DNA from: an uncultured Oscillospiraceae bacterium
GTDB taxonomy: Bacteria > Bacillota > Clostridia > Oscillospirales > Acutalibacteraceae
Direction of reading: 5' to 3'
NCBI GenBank assembly: GCA_959601025.1
Contig: CAUGOD010000009.1
Span: 17,281 to 81,280, forward strand
DNA: 64,000 nt
Shown here: piece after piece, positions 17,359 through 25,898 of the stretch
How positions within the stretch are numbered: the stretch's first letter is position 1
Layout: each line of letters starts with the position of its first letter
Position numbers and translations under genes: made by a program
The notes under the pieces: model-generated
What the model was told of the DNA's origin: nothing
Database searches by the model: none
The model's input: only the letters and a program-made list of their open reading frames with translations

Positions 17359-17460
17359 TCACCCGGATACTTTGCGCGCAGGAAGCCCGCCGACACATGC
17401 CGGACGCTTTTTTCCGCAATTCGACCCCAGCATAAAACTGCTCAAGCCAAACGACTGCAT
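17359..17460 (-). CDS. 33-residue leader ORF upstream of purE
   Basis: A small ORF begins MQSFGLSSFMLGSNC and ends PARKVSG. It has a strong ribosome binding site (ACAGGAGG, 7 bases before the ATG at 17460), better than those of most genes here. It starts 30 bases after the -10 box of the purine-operon promoter, so it is the first thing translated from this mRNA. Its stop is followed at once by a terminator-like hairpin. It has two Cys and a basic C-terminal half. I do not recognise the peptide. The arrangement resembles leader-peptide attenuation, but no codon run explains which signal would be sensed. No purine riboswitch consensus was found in the same leader. Confidence 0.55.
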   Translation of the reverse strand: MQSFGLSSFMLGSNCGKKRPACVGGLPARKVSG

Positions 17461-17489
17461 CGCGCTGCCTCCTGTCGAAAGATGTATTT

Positions 17490-17518
17490 ATTGTATGCCA
17501 AAAACAGGGGTTTTTCAA
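17490..17518 (-). promoter_or_regulatory. Sigma-A promoter of the purine operon
   Basis: On the minus strand TTGAAA (17518-17513), a 17-base spacer and TACAAT (17495-17490). Transcription would begin about 20 bases before the leader ORF. Confidence 0.85.
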
Positions 17519-17649
17519 GGGCCTTTCCCATTTTTGTAAGGTTATTGTGGGTCGTGGAAAGGTCGGTACGATATTTTGTATATAATGCAGGTTTCCGTTG
17601 AGGAAAGCACGAAATACGGTGGACGGATAAAAAGACGGCATTTCCCGGG

Positions 17650-17692
17650 AAAGGATAAAACAGTCCGGGCAGGCTTTCGCCTGCCCGGACTG
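17650..17692 (-). terminator. Terminator of groES-groEL
   Basis: A 14-bp perfect stem with a TTTC tetraloop (17661-17692) is followed on the minus strand by TTTTATCC. It lies 33 bases past the groEL stop codon. Confidence 0.93.
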
Positions 17693-17725
17693 TTTGAATT
17701 GGATTTGGATCAATTCGCCGGCCGA

Positions 17726-19354
17726 TTAATACATGCCGTCCATGCCGCCGGCCGGAGCCGCGGGAGCCGGAGCCGGCTCCTTCTTGTCGGCAACCAGGGA
17801 TTCGGTGGTCAGAACCATCGCCGCGACGGAAGCCGCGTTTTGCAGAGCGGAACGAGTCACCTTGGTCGGGTCAACGATACCAGCCGAGATCATGTCGCCG
17901 TATTCGTCCTTCGCAAAGTCATAGCCGTAGCCAACCTTACCGGAGGTGCGAATCTTGTCGATGATGACGCTGCCTTCCATGCCGGCGTTCAGGGCGATCT
18001 GACGGATCGGCTCCTCCACCGCCTTCAGGACGATCTTCACGCCGGTTTTCTCGTCGCCTTCGGTGCTGTCTACCAGCGCGCCCAGCTTCTCCGCCGCGTT
18101 GATCAGCGCCACGCCGCCGCCGGCTACAATGCCTTCCTCGACAGCCGCCTTGGTCGCGGAGAGCGCATCCTCGATGCGGAGCTTTTTCTCCTTCATCTCG
18201 ACCTCGGTCGCCGCGCCGACCTTGATGACCGCCACGCCGCCGGACAGCTTCGCCAGCCGCTCCTGCAGCTTCTCACGGTCAAAATCGGAGGTGGTGTTCT
18301 CGATCTGGGAGCGGATCTGGGCGATGCGGTTCTTGATCTCCGTGGAGTCGCCCGCTCCGTCCACAATGATGGTGTTCTCCTTCTGGACCTTGACCTGACG
18401 GGCGCGGCCCAGCTGCTGGATGGTGGCCTCCTTCAGCTCCAGACCCAGCTCCTCGGTAATCACCTGGCCGCCGGTCAGGATCGCGATATCCTGCAGCATT
18501 TCCTTGCGGCGGTCGCCGAAGCCCGGCGCCTTGACCGCCACGCAGGTGAAGGTGCCGCGCAGCTTGTTCACGATCAGGGTGGAGAGCGCTTCGCCCTCCA
18601 CATCCTCGGCGATGATGACCAGCTTCTTGCCGGCCTGCAGAATCTGCTCGAGCAGCGGCAGGATATCCTGCACGTTGGAAATCTTCTTATCGGTGATCAG
18701 GATATAGGCGTCGTCAATTACCGCTTCCATCTTCTCGGTATCGGTCACCATATAGGGGGTGATGTAGCCGCGGTCGAACTGCATGCCTTCCACAACCTCG
18801 GAGTAGGTTTCCGCAGTCTTGGACTCCTCGACGGTGATCACGCCGTCGGCGGTGACCTTTTCCATCGCTTCGGCGACCAGATCGCCGATCGTCGCGTCGC
18901 CGGCCGAGACCGTCGCAACCCGCGCGATATCCGCCGAGCCGCTGACCTTCTTGGAGTTGGCGATGACGCCTTCCACAACCGAATCAACCGCTTTTTCAAT
19001 GCCGCGCTTTACGCCCATCGGGTTCGCGCCGGCGGCCACATTCTTCATGCCCTCACGAATCAGCGCCTGCGCGAGCAGGGTCGCGGTGGTGGTGCCGTCT
19101 CCGGCCACGTCGTTGGTCTTGGTGGAAACTTCCTTCACCAACTGCGCGCCCATGTTCTCAAACGCGTCGTCCAACTCGATCTCCTTCGCGATGGTCACGC
19201 CGTCGTTGGTGATGAGCGGAGCGCCGAACTTCTTGTCCAGCACCACGTTGCGGCCGCGCGGGCCGAGGGTGATCTTTACCGTATTCGCCAGCTGGTCAAC
19301 GCCGGACTGGAGCGCCTTGCGCGCGTCCTCGCCGAAAAGAATCTGCTTCGCCAT
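17726..19354 (-). CDS. groEL: Chaperonin GroEL
   Basis: The 542-residue 60-kDa chaperonin folds proteins in a ring with GroES as lid. The N-terminal KQILFGEDARKALQSGVDQL, NDVAGDGTTTATLLAQAL (ATP site) and the C-terminal GGM-type tail ending GGMDGMY are typical. It follows groES by 58 bases in the CIRCE-controlled operon. Confidence 0.99.
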   Translation of the reverse strand: MAKQILFGEDARKALQSGVDQLANTVKITLGPRGRNVVLDKKFGAPLITNDGVTIAKEIELDDAFENMGAQLVKEVSTKTNDVAGDGTTTATLLAQALIREGMKNVAAGANPMGVKRGIEKAVDSVVEGVIANSKKVSGSADIARVATVSAGDATIGDLVAEAMEKVTADGVITVEESKTAETYSEVVEGMQFDRGYITPYMVTDTEKMEAVIDDAYILITDKKISNVQDILPLLEQILQAGKKLVIIAEDVEGEALSTLIVNKLRGTFTCVAVKAPGFGDRRKEMLQDIAILTGGQVITEELGLELKEATIQQLGRARQVKVQKENTIIVDGAGDSTEIKNRIAQIRSQIENTTSDFDREKLQERLAKLSGGVAVIKVGAATEVEMKEKKLRIEDALSATKAAVEEGIVAGGGVALINAAEKLGALVDSTEGDEKTGVKIVLKAVEEPIRQIALNAGMEGSVIIDKIRTSGKVGYGYDFAKDEYGDMISAGIVDPTKVTRSALQNAASVAAMVLTTESLVADKKEPAPAPAAPAGGMDGMY

Positions 19355-19412
19355 GAATGATTCCTCCTAAATTTCAAGTAATGTTGATTGGTTTGACGGG
19401 ATCGGAAAGGGC

Positions 19413-19706
19413 TCAGCCTTCCACAATCGCGAGAATGTCGTTCTGCCGTACGATGGTGTATTCTTCGCCGTCCAGCTTCACCTCGGTGCCGGAATACTTG
19501 CTGGTCAGCACCTTGTCTCCGACCTTCACATACATCGTGACGTCCTTGCCCTCGACATTGCCGCCCGGGCCGACCGCGACAACCTCCGCGACCTGCGGCT
19601 TCTCCTTGGCGGAGCCGGCCAGAATGATGCCGCTTTTCGTGGTTTCTTCGGCTTCGACCATCTTGATGACGACTCTGTCCGCCAGAGGCTTGATAGACAT
19701 AGACAT
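19413..19706 (-). CDS. groES: Co-chaperonin GroES
   Basis: The 97-residue lid protein has the core IKPLADRVVIKMVEAEE and the mobile-loop region TTKSGIILAGSAKEKPQ. GGGAGGAATTCTTC precedes the ATG at 19706; a second ATG two codons later is possible. First gene of the operon. Confidence 0.99.
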   Translation of the reverse strand: MSMSIKPLADRVVIKMVEAEETTKSGIILAGSAKEKPQVAEVVAVGPGGNVEGKDVTMYVKVGDKVLTSKYSGTEVKLDGEEYTIVRQNDILAIVEG

Positions 19707-19739
19707 GAAGAATTCCTCCCTGAAGAAATATTGTTAATT

Positions 19740-19766
19740 TTAGCACTCCAAACTTTCGAGTGCTAA
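19740..19766 (-). promoter_or_regulatory. CIRCE operator (HrcA site)
   Basis: A perfect TTAGCACTC-N9-GAGTGCTAA inverted repeat in the 5' untranslated region of groES. HrcA repressor binding here gives heat-shock control; hrcA itself is not in the window. Confidence 0.97.
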
Positions 19767-19776
19767 TCTAGCTTCT

Positions 19777-19804
19777 ATTTTAGCCGGATTGCTGGAAAAA
19801 TCAA
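19777..19804 (-). promoter_or_regulatory. Sigma-A promoter of groES-groEL
   Basis: On the minus strand TTGATT (19804-19799), a 16-base spacer and TAAAAT (19782-19777), directly upstream of the CIRCE element. Confidence 0.75.
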
Positions 19805-19952
19805 GAGGGAAAACGAAACTTCACAATTTTTTAACATTCTTTCCCACCAGCAGGGTTCCCGCAAAAAAGAAGAAAGTTCTCCCCTGTGCTTTCGAAAAGG
19901 GCGCAAAAAGGGCCGGCGCTTGGCAACGCCGGCCCTCTTTTTGCACGGATTC

Positions 19953-22016
19953 TTATTCCTCGTCGGCAGAGTCCGCCGCGTCCTCCCCGCCCTCTTCAAG
20001 CAGAGCACGGATGGACAGGCTGATGCGCTTGTGGTCGAAATCGACGTTGGTGATCTTCACCTTGACCTCCTGGCCGATCTCCAGCTCGTCCTGCGGCTTC
20101 TCGATCCGGCGATCCGCGATCTGGGAGATGTGGATCAGGCCGTCGACGCCGGGGATGATTTGGGCGAACGCGCCGAAGGTGGTCATGCCGACGACCTTGG
20201 CCGTCACAACCGAACCGATCGGATAATTCGCCTTGAAAATCTCCCAGGGGTTGTCCTCCGCCTTGCGGTAGCCGAGGGAAATCTTATGCTTCTCGGTATC
20301 CAGGTCCTTGATGTAAACGTCCACGGTATCGCCGACGTTCACCACCTCGGACGGATGCTTGATGCGCTTCCAGGACAGCTCCGATATATGGATCATGCCG
20401 TCCACCCCGCCGAGGTCGACAAATGCGCCGTAGGAAGTCAGGGACTTCACAACGCCGGTATACTTCTGACCGATTTCCGCCTGTGCCCAGAACGCCGCTT
20501 CCTTTTCCTTGCGTTCGTCGCGGGCGACCTGACGGATGGAGCCCACCGCACGGCGGCGGCTCTTGTTGGTCTCGATGATCTTGAAGCGGACCTCCTGCTT
20601 GAGCAGCGGGGACAGGTCCTCCATCCGGGTGAGGGAAGCCTGGGAAGCCGGGATAAAGACACGCACGCCGTTGGTCACGGCAAGGATACCACCCTTGATC
20701 ACGTCGGTCACGACGCCGTCCAGAATCTCGCCGCTTTCCTCCGCCTCGACGACCTTATCCCAGCCCTTCATCGCGTCGACGCGCTTTTTGGAGAGCATGA
20801 TGGTGCCTTCCTGGTCGTTGGTGCGCATAATCAGAAGCTCGAGCTCGTCGCCGACCTTGACGACGTCTTCCGGATTGACGTTTGGCGTGGCGGACAGCTC
20901 GTCGGCCGGGATATACCCAGTCTGCTTACGGCCGACGACTTCTACCTGCACCTCGTTGGGAGCAATACCGACAACCACGCCGCGTACCCTTTCATCCGTA
21001 CTCAGGCTCTGCAGGGACGCTTCCAGCGCTTCCTCAAAGCTCATTTCGTCAAACGACTTCGCAGGAGCAGCTTCCGCAGCCGGCTCCGCAGCCACGTCGG
21101 ACGCTTCGGCCTCGGCGACGGGCGCCTCGGCGGTTTCTGCTTCCTTGACTTCGTTTTCAGTGTTGTTGACAATTTCGGACATGGTTGAAAGTACCTCCTT
21201 TATAATATCGGCGGGAGTAGACGCCCCGGCGGTCACCCCGACCGACTGCACGCCCCGAAACATCGCGGACGAAAGCTCGTCCGCCGTTTCGATCAGCACC
21301 GTCGGACAGTGGGCCGCGCACACATCGCGAAGCTTCGCGGTGTTGGAACTCTGACGTCCGCCGACAATCACCATAATATCGCTTTCCAGCGACAGGGCGA
21401 CCGCTTCGTTCTGCCTCTCGGCAGTCGCATTACATATTGTATCAAAGATTTTGAGGTTTGTATAGAGTTTTTTTGCGATTTCCGAGCATTTTTCCCATGT
21501 GTTAACCTGAAAAGTTGTCTGCGCGACCATGGAAACCGGCGCGTCCGGAGAGATTTCCCCTTTTTCGAGCAAAGCCGACAGGTCCTCCGGCCCGGAAATC
21601 ACCAGGGAGGGGCCTGTGCAGTGGCCGCGGATGCCGACCACCTCCGGATGGCCCTCGTTCCCGACGATGAACACCGTTCTCCCCTCGGCGGATTCCGCCG
21701 ACACAATACGGTGGATTTTGGCGACAAAGGGGCAGGTGGCGTCGCAGACCCGCACGCCGTTCCGCTCCAGCTCTCCATAAACGCTGCGGGGTACGCCGTG
21801 GGAGCGGATCACCAGCGTCGCGCCGTCCGGCGCTTCGGAGGGAGACGAAGCGATGGTCACTCCGCGGGCGGCCAGCTCCTCCACCACCTGTGGGTTATGG
21901 ATGATCGGGCCGAGGGTACAGACGGCTTCTCCCCTGCCCAGTAGTTCATTGACAGTATTGACCGCTTTGTTCACACCGAAACAGAAGCCGGCGGATTTGG
22001 CTAAGGTAATTGTCAC
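19953..22016 (-). CDS. ispH: Fused HMBPP reductase (IspH) and S1 RNA-binding domains
   Basis: The 687-residue protein begins with IspH (about residues 1-280), the last enzyme of the MEP isoprenoid pathway. The three iron-sulfur cysteines are seen in AGFCFGVNKA, VCDATCPFVAKIH and ICNATAERQNE. An Ala/Glu-rich linker (about 290-330) leads to at least four S1-type OB folds (about 340-675) resembling ribosomal protein S1. The fusion is known in Clostridia. The GTG start at 22016 overlaps the plsC stop in GTGA and has GGAGGAG 5 bases upstream; longer frames lack this. The short C-terminal tail is acidic. Last gene of a five-gene unit. Confidence 0.93.
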   Translation of the reverse strand: MTITLAKSAGFCFGVNKAVNTVNELLGRGEAVCTLGPIIHNPQVVEELAARGVTIASSPSEAPDGATLVIRSHGVPRSVYGELERNGVRVCDATCPFVAKIHRIVSAESAEGRTVFIVGNEGHPEVVGIRGHCTGPSLVISGPEDLSALLEKGEISPDAPVSMVAQTTFQVNTWEKCSEIAKKLYTNLKIFDTICNATAERQNEAVALSLESDIMVIVGGRQSSNTAKLRDVCAAHCPTVLIETADELSSAMFRGVQSVGVTAGASTPADIIKEVLSTMSEIVNNTENEVKEAETAEAPVAEAEASDVAAEPAAEAAPAKSFDEMSFEEALEASLQSLSTDERVRGVVVGIAPNEVQVEVVGRKQTGYIPADELSATPNVNPEDVVKVGDELELLIMRTNDQEGTIMLSKKRVDAMKGWDKVVEAEESGEILDGVVTDVIKGGILAVTNGVRVFIPASQASLTRMEDLSPLLKQEVRFKIIETNKSRRRAVGSIRQVARDERKEKEAAFWAQAEIGQKYTGVVKSLTSYGAFVDLGGVDGMIHISELSWKRIKHPSEVVNVGDTVDVYIKDLDTEKHKISLGYRKAEDNPWEIFKANYPIGSVVTAKVVGMTTFGAFAQIIPGVDGLIHISQIADRRIEKPQDELEIGQEVKVKITNVDFDHKRISLSIRALLEEGGEDAADSADEE

Positions 22017-22624
22017 GACGGCTCCTCCATCATCCCGGCGATTCGTTCCATAATCAGCCGAGAGGCGTAACGCAGGTCGGGATGCTCCGGGTTTTCCAGA
22101 TGGAGCTCCTCCGGTGACAGCGGAACGCCGAAACGGATGGTTGTCCGGTGGAAAAGGCGCACCTTCTGATCCTTCGCCTGAATGGCGACCGGAATGACCC
22201 ACGAGCCGGTACGGGATGCGATCAGCGCGGCGCCGGACTTGGCCCGCCCCAGCTTCCCGTCCTTTGAGCGAGTACCTTCCGGGAAAATCCCTAGGAGCTT
22301 CCCCTCCTTCACGATCCGCTCAGAGGTGTCGATCGCGCTGGTATCTCCCGTTCCCCTTTTCACGGGGAACGCGCCGAATTTTTTACCGAAAAACCAACGG
22401 GCGATTCCCATGCTGAACAGCTCGGCCTTCGCCATATAGTAAATATGCCGTTTCTGCGCCATCAGCAGGAACACCGGGTCGATATCCGAAATATGGTTGG
22501 CGCAGATCATCATCGGCCTCCCGTCGTCCGGCAGGGGAAGATTTTCCTTTCCTTCCGCTTTATATGGGAAAAGAAGCCAGAACAGCGGCTTGAAAAAAGC
22601 CAGTAAAAAACGAGCCAGTCGCAT
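22013..22624 (-). CDS. plsC: 1-acyl-sn-glycerol-3-phosphate acyltransferase family protein
   Basis: The 203-residue enzyme would add the second acyl chain in phosphatidic acid synthesis. The NHxxxxD motif (NHISDIDP) and the FPEGTRS motif of PlsC enzymes are both present, and the N-terminal RLARFLLAFFKPLFWLLF is hydrophobic and likely membrane-bound. The start at 22624 has a GAGG 5 bases upstream. Translationally coupled to ispH through a 4-base overlap. Confidence 0.92.
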   Translation of the reverse strand: MRLARFLLAFFKPLFWLLFPYKAEGKENLPLPDDGRPMMICANHISDIDPVFLLMAQKRHIYYMAKAELFSMGIARWFFGKKFGAFPVKRGTGDTSAIDTSERIVKEGKLLGIFPEGTRSKDGKLGRAKSGAALIASRTGSWVIPVAIQAKDQKVRLFHRTTIRFGVPLSPEELHLENPEHPDLRYASRLIMERIAGMMEEPS

Positions 22625-22739
22625 AATCGCCTCATTTCTCCGTCCCGGCACGCCGGAACAGGTATGTTGTGCTGCCGTCAGGGGGCGGCCGCAGGGGTGA
22701 CCCACAGGGCTGGGAATACCGGCCGGATTCCGGCGGAAA

Positions 22740-23423
22740 TCAGCCCAGCGCTTTTTCCACCAGCTCCTTCAGCGCGGCGACCGCCTGCTCCAACGAATAG
22801 GCGGTGGTATCCACCCGCACGGCGTCTTCCGCTGCTTTCAGCGGGGCCACCGCACGGTGGGAATCGTCGTAATCCCGCTTTTTCATGTCGGCGAGCACCT
22901 CGTTATAGGCGACGTCGGTTCCCTTTTCCCGCAACTCCTCATAGCGGCGCTGCGCCCGCACCTCCGCCGACGCGGTCAGGAATATCTTGACCTCGGCGTC
23001 GGGCAGGACGACGGTGCCGATATCCCGGCCGTCCATGATTACGTTGTTCTTCCTCGCCATATCCCGCTGCAGGTCAAACAGCGCGCGGCGGACCGCCGGC
23101 AGGCTGGAAACCTTCGAGGCGGCGAGCGACACCTCCGGCGTACGGATACGGTCGCTGACGTCCTCCCCGTTTACCAATACGCGCTGGGAGCCGTCGATAT
23201 ACCGCAGCTCCGGATGAAGCGAGGGAAGCAACGCCTCCACCGCCTCCGTGTCGTCCGGCGCTATCCCGCGCTGCAGCGCCGTATAGCCGATGGAGCGGTA
23301 CAACGCCCCGGTATCTACATAAATAAACCGCAGTTCCTTTGCCAGAATCTTCGCAATCGTGCTTTTCCCCGCGCCGGAGGGGCCGTCGATCGCCACGGCG
23401 ACCGTTTTCTGTTCCCTGTCCAC
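22740..23423 (-). CDS. cmk: Cytidylate kinase
   Basis: The 227-residue (d)CMP kinase has the P-loop AIDGPSGAGKSTIAK, followed by YVDTGALYRSIGYTAL and the CMP-binding MDGRDIGTVVLP. It sits between the BaiN-like gene and plsC, a common clostridial order with ispH-S1. Confidence 0.97.
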   Translation of the reverse strand: MDREQKTVAVAIDGPSGAGKSTIAKILAKELRFIYVDTGALYRSIGYTALQRGIAPDDTEAVEALLPSLHPELRYIDGSQRVLVNGEDVSDRIRTPEVSLAASKVSSLPAVRRALFDLQRDMARKNNVIMDGRDIGTVVLPDAEVKIFLTASAEVRAQRRYEELREKGTDVAYNEVLADMKKRDYDDSHRAVAPLKAAEDAVRVDTTAYSLEQAVAALKELVEKALG

Positions 23424-23497
23424 TTTTCCGCTACATCCTTCCGAACACCGGCCCCTTCCGCCGGCTTTTATCCTTACTATATCTATCTTCTATTTTT

Positions 23498-24793
23498 CTA
23501 TGCTTTTTCTATGCTCCTATTCGCGTGGCGGCCGGCCGCTACGCCGGTGGAAAAAGCGATTTGCAGGTTGAAGCCGCCGGTATAGGCGTCCACGTCCAGC
23601 ACCTCGCCCGCGAAAAACAGGCCCTTCGCCTTTTTGGATTCCATCGTTTGGGCGTTCAGTTCGCTCACCCGCACGCCGCCGGAGGTCACGATCGCTTCCT
23701 CCACCGGCCGGAAGCCCTCCACCGTCAGGGGCAGGGCCTTCAGCAGCTGCGCCAGCGAACGGCGCTGCTCCCGGGTGATCGCGTTGCATTTTTCGTCCGG
23801 CCGGACGCCGGAAAGGGCGACGATCACAGGACACAGGCTGCGGGGCAGCAGTGCGCCGAGCGAATTGGCGAAATCCCGGTTCCGGTTTTCGGTGAAATCC
23901 CGTACCAGACGGGCGTCCAGCTGTTCCGGAGTCAGCGCCGGCTTCAGGTCGATGGAAAGGCGGTACCGCCCGGGCTCCATCTCCCGCATATGGGCGCTTG
24001 CGCTGAGGATCATCGGGCCGGACACCCCGAAATGGGTAAAGAGCATTTCGCCAAAATCCTCATACGTTTTTCGGTTTCGCCTGGTATCGGTCACAGTCAG
24101 CGCACAGTTGCGCAGGGAAAGCCCCTGGAGCTCCGCGCACCAGCTCTCGGCGCAGACCAGCGGCGCCAGAGAGGGGCGGGGCGGCACAACCGTATGCCCC
24201 GCCTGTTCCGCCAGCGCGTAGCCGTCTCCCGTCGAACCGGTCAAGGGATAGGACAGCCCGCCGGTGCAGACGATCACCGCATCCGCCCGGCACTCTTTCC
24301 CGTCCTCCAGCCGGACGCCGACGCATGCGCCGTCCTCCAGAAGCAGAGACACGGCCCGGCCCTCCCGAAAACGGCAGCCGGCCCGCCGGACATAGGCGAC
24401 CAGCGTATCCACCACGTCCCGCGCTTTGTCCGAACAGGGGAAGACCCGGTTTCCCCGTTCGGTCTTGACCGGGAGACCCTCCCCTTCCAGGAACGCCATC
24501 ATATCCTGCGGCGTAAACGCCGAGAGCGCGCTGTAGAGGAACCGGCCGTTCTCCGGCACGTTGGCGATGAAATCGGGCACGGTACAGTTATTGGTAATAT
24601 TGCAGCGGCCCTTGCCGGTAATCATCAGCTTGCGGCCCATCCGGGCGTTCCGTTCGAGAACCGTCACCAACAGTCCCCGTTCGGCGGCGGCCCCGGCCGC
24701 CATCAGGCCCGCCGCGCCCCCGCCGACCACCAGGACCGACCGGACGCAGCTGTTTCCCGCCGCTTTTTCCGTCCCGTCCATTCCGCCCGTCAC
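23498..24793 (-). CDS. BaiN/HI0933-like FAD-dependent oxidoreductase
   Basis: About 431 residues. The N-terminal dinucleotide fold VLVVGGGAAGLMAAGAAAERG binds FAD. MGRKLMITGKGRCNITNN is the signature of the HI0933/YhiN/BaiN flavoprotein family, and the C-terminal FFAGEVLDVDAYTGGFNLQI closes the FAD site. BaiN from gut Clostridia reduces bile-acid intermediates, but most relatives have no known substrate. The GTG start at 24793 overlaps the regulator's stop (GTGA) and has GAGGAG 5 bases upstream; an ATG at 24781 is an alternative. Confidence 0.88.
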   Translation of the reverse strand: MTGGMDGTEKAAGNSCVRSVLVVGGGAAGLMAAGAAAERGLLVTVLERNARMGRKLMITGKGRCNITNNCTVPDFIANVPENGRFLYSALSAFTPQDMMAFLEGEGLPVKTERGNRVFPCSDKARDVVDTLVAYVRRAGCRFREGRAVSLLLEDGACVGVRLEDGKECRADAVIVCTGGLSYPLTGSTGDGYALAEQAGHTVVPPRPSLAPLVCAESWCAELQGLSLRNCALTVTDTRRNRKTYEDFGEMLFTHFGVSGPMILSASAHMREMEPGRYRLSIDLKPALTPEQLDARLVRDFTENRNRDFANSLGALLPRSLCPVIVALSGVRPDEKCNAITREQRRSLAQLLKALPLTVEGFRPVEEAIVTSGGVRVSELNAQTMESKKAKGLFFAGEVLDVDAYTGGFNLQIAFSTGVAAGRHANRSIEKA

Positions 24794-25668
24794 GTTTTCT
24801 CCTCGAATTTCTGATACACCGCGTATTCCTCCCAAATGCCTTCCAGCTCGGTCAGCTCGCTCTTAATCTCCTCTTTTTTCTTCAGGGAGATAGCCACAAT
24901 CAGCGCATTGACGACGCTCAGAGGGGCGACCAGGGAATCCACGATGGTCGCCATATCGCTGTGGGCGAGCAGCAGACAGGAGGCATATTCCGCGATCGGT
25001 GAGATTCGGCTGTCGGTAATGGCGATTACCTTTGCATCACGGGAATGGGCGAAATGCATCGCCTTGACCGCCTTGCTGGAATACCGGGGAAAGCTGAAGC
25101 CCACGATCACGTCCTGTGCGTTGATATGGAGCATATCCTCGAAAATCTCGGTTTCGCTGTTGGTATAAATCAACTGCACATCCACCAGCAGGAGCTTGAG
25201 ATAATACGCCATGAAGGAGGCGAGGGACCGGCAGCTGCCCGCGCCGAAGATATAAACGCGGCGTGCGCCGACCAGCGCGTCCACCGCCTGATCGAAAACG
25301 TCACGGGGCAGTTCCTCCAGCGTCTGCCGGATATTGGCCAGGTCGCAGCCGATGATGTTGTCCAGCACCTCATCGTCCCGCATCCGCGCCCGGGTGACCT
25401 CGATCCGCTGCACCGAGGTCAGCTTGCTCCGGATCAGCTCCTGCATCGCCTTCTGCAGCTGCGGGTAGCCTTCAAAACCCAGCTCCGCCGCGAAGCGGAC
25501 TACGGTGGATTCGCTGACTCCCACCGTTTCCCCCAGCCGGTAGGCGGTCATGAAGGCCGCCTTATCATAATGCTCGACAATATACTGCGCAATCCGTTTC
25601 TGGCCCTTGGAAAAGGACGGCTGCCTTTCGGTAATATGCGCGATAAGATTTGCTTTCATGCCGTTCAA
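24790..25668 (-). CDS. RpiR/MurR-family transcriptional regulator
   Basis: The 292-residue protein has an N-terminal helix-turn-helix of the RpiR type (ETVGVSESTVVRFAAELGFEGYPQLQ, quoted here in two parts: ETVGVSESTVVRFA and ELGFEGYPQLQ). A C-terminal SIS sugar-phosphate-binding domain follows (VYIFGAGSCRSLASFMAYYL). The family senses phosphosugars. Start is uncertain: AAGGAG fits a TTG at 25668 (8 bases) better than the ATG at 25659 (17 bases) or the GTG at 25677 (0 bases). It heads the unit regulator-BaiN-cmk-plsC-ispH. Confidence 0.88.
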   Translation of the reverse strand: MNGMKANLIAHITERQPSFSKGQKRIAQYIVEHYDKAAFMTAYRLGETVGVSESTVVRFAAELGFEGYPQLQKAMQELIRSKLTSVQRIEVTRARMRDDEVLDNIIGCDLANIRQTLEELPRDVFDQAVDALVGARRVYIFGAGSCRSLASFMAYYLKLLLVDVQLIYTNSETEIFEDMLHINAQDVIVGFSFPRYSSKAVKAMHFAHSRDAKVIAITDSRISPIAEYASCLLLAHSDMATIVDSLVAPLSVVNALIVAISLKKKEEIKSELTELEGIWEEYAVYQKFEEKT

Positions 25669-25689
25669 ACCGGTCACTCCTTTTCCCCT

Positions 25690-25718
25690 ATTCTAATTCG
25701 AAACCGGCAAAAATGCAA
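25690..25718 (-). promoter_or_regulatory. Sigma-A promoter of the rpiR-like gene
   Basis: On the minus strand TTGCAT (25718-25713), 17-base spacer, TAGAAT (25695-25690), about 20 bases before the likely start codon. Confidence 0.7.
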
Positions 25719-25800
25719 GCGAATATCCAGGAACCTGCAAAAGAAGTTTCCCGGAACCATCCACGGCCACATACAAATCCGGCATTCCCGGCCCGAACAG

Positions 25801-25838
25801 AAAAAAGCAGGACGTTAACCGGCCGGTCGACGCCCTGC
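25801..25838 (-). terminator. Terminator of the membrane protein gene at 25898-26440
   Basis: Arms 25807-25815 and 25830-25838 (9 bp, one G-T pair) close a 14-base loop and are followed on the minus strand by TTTTTTCTG. Confidence 0.85.
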
Positions 25839-25871
25839 AGCCTTATACAAAATCGTGCCGATCATGTCGCT

Positions 25872-25898
25872 CATGCATCCCATGTATCCCATGTATCC
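25872..25898. repeat. Three 9-bp tandem repeats at the end of a membrane protein gene
   Basis: CATGCATCC, CATGTATCC, CATGTATCC in a row, abutting the stop codon of the membrane protein gene (25898-25900, read on the minus strand). Confidence 0.8.

Noticed and set aside
17244..17489. Purine riboswitch or PurR box before purE
   Set aside because: I found no xpt-type riboswitch core and no PurR-type site; only a small ORF and a hairpin are visible.
17576..19360. Long plus-strand ORF opposite groEL
   Set aside because: It is a shadow of groEL caused by GC-rich codon bias; the same applies to the long frames opposite purF, uvrA, uvrB, ftsH, addA and addB.
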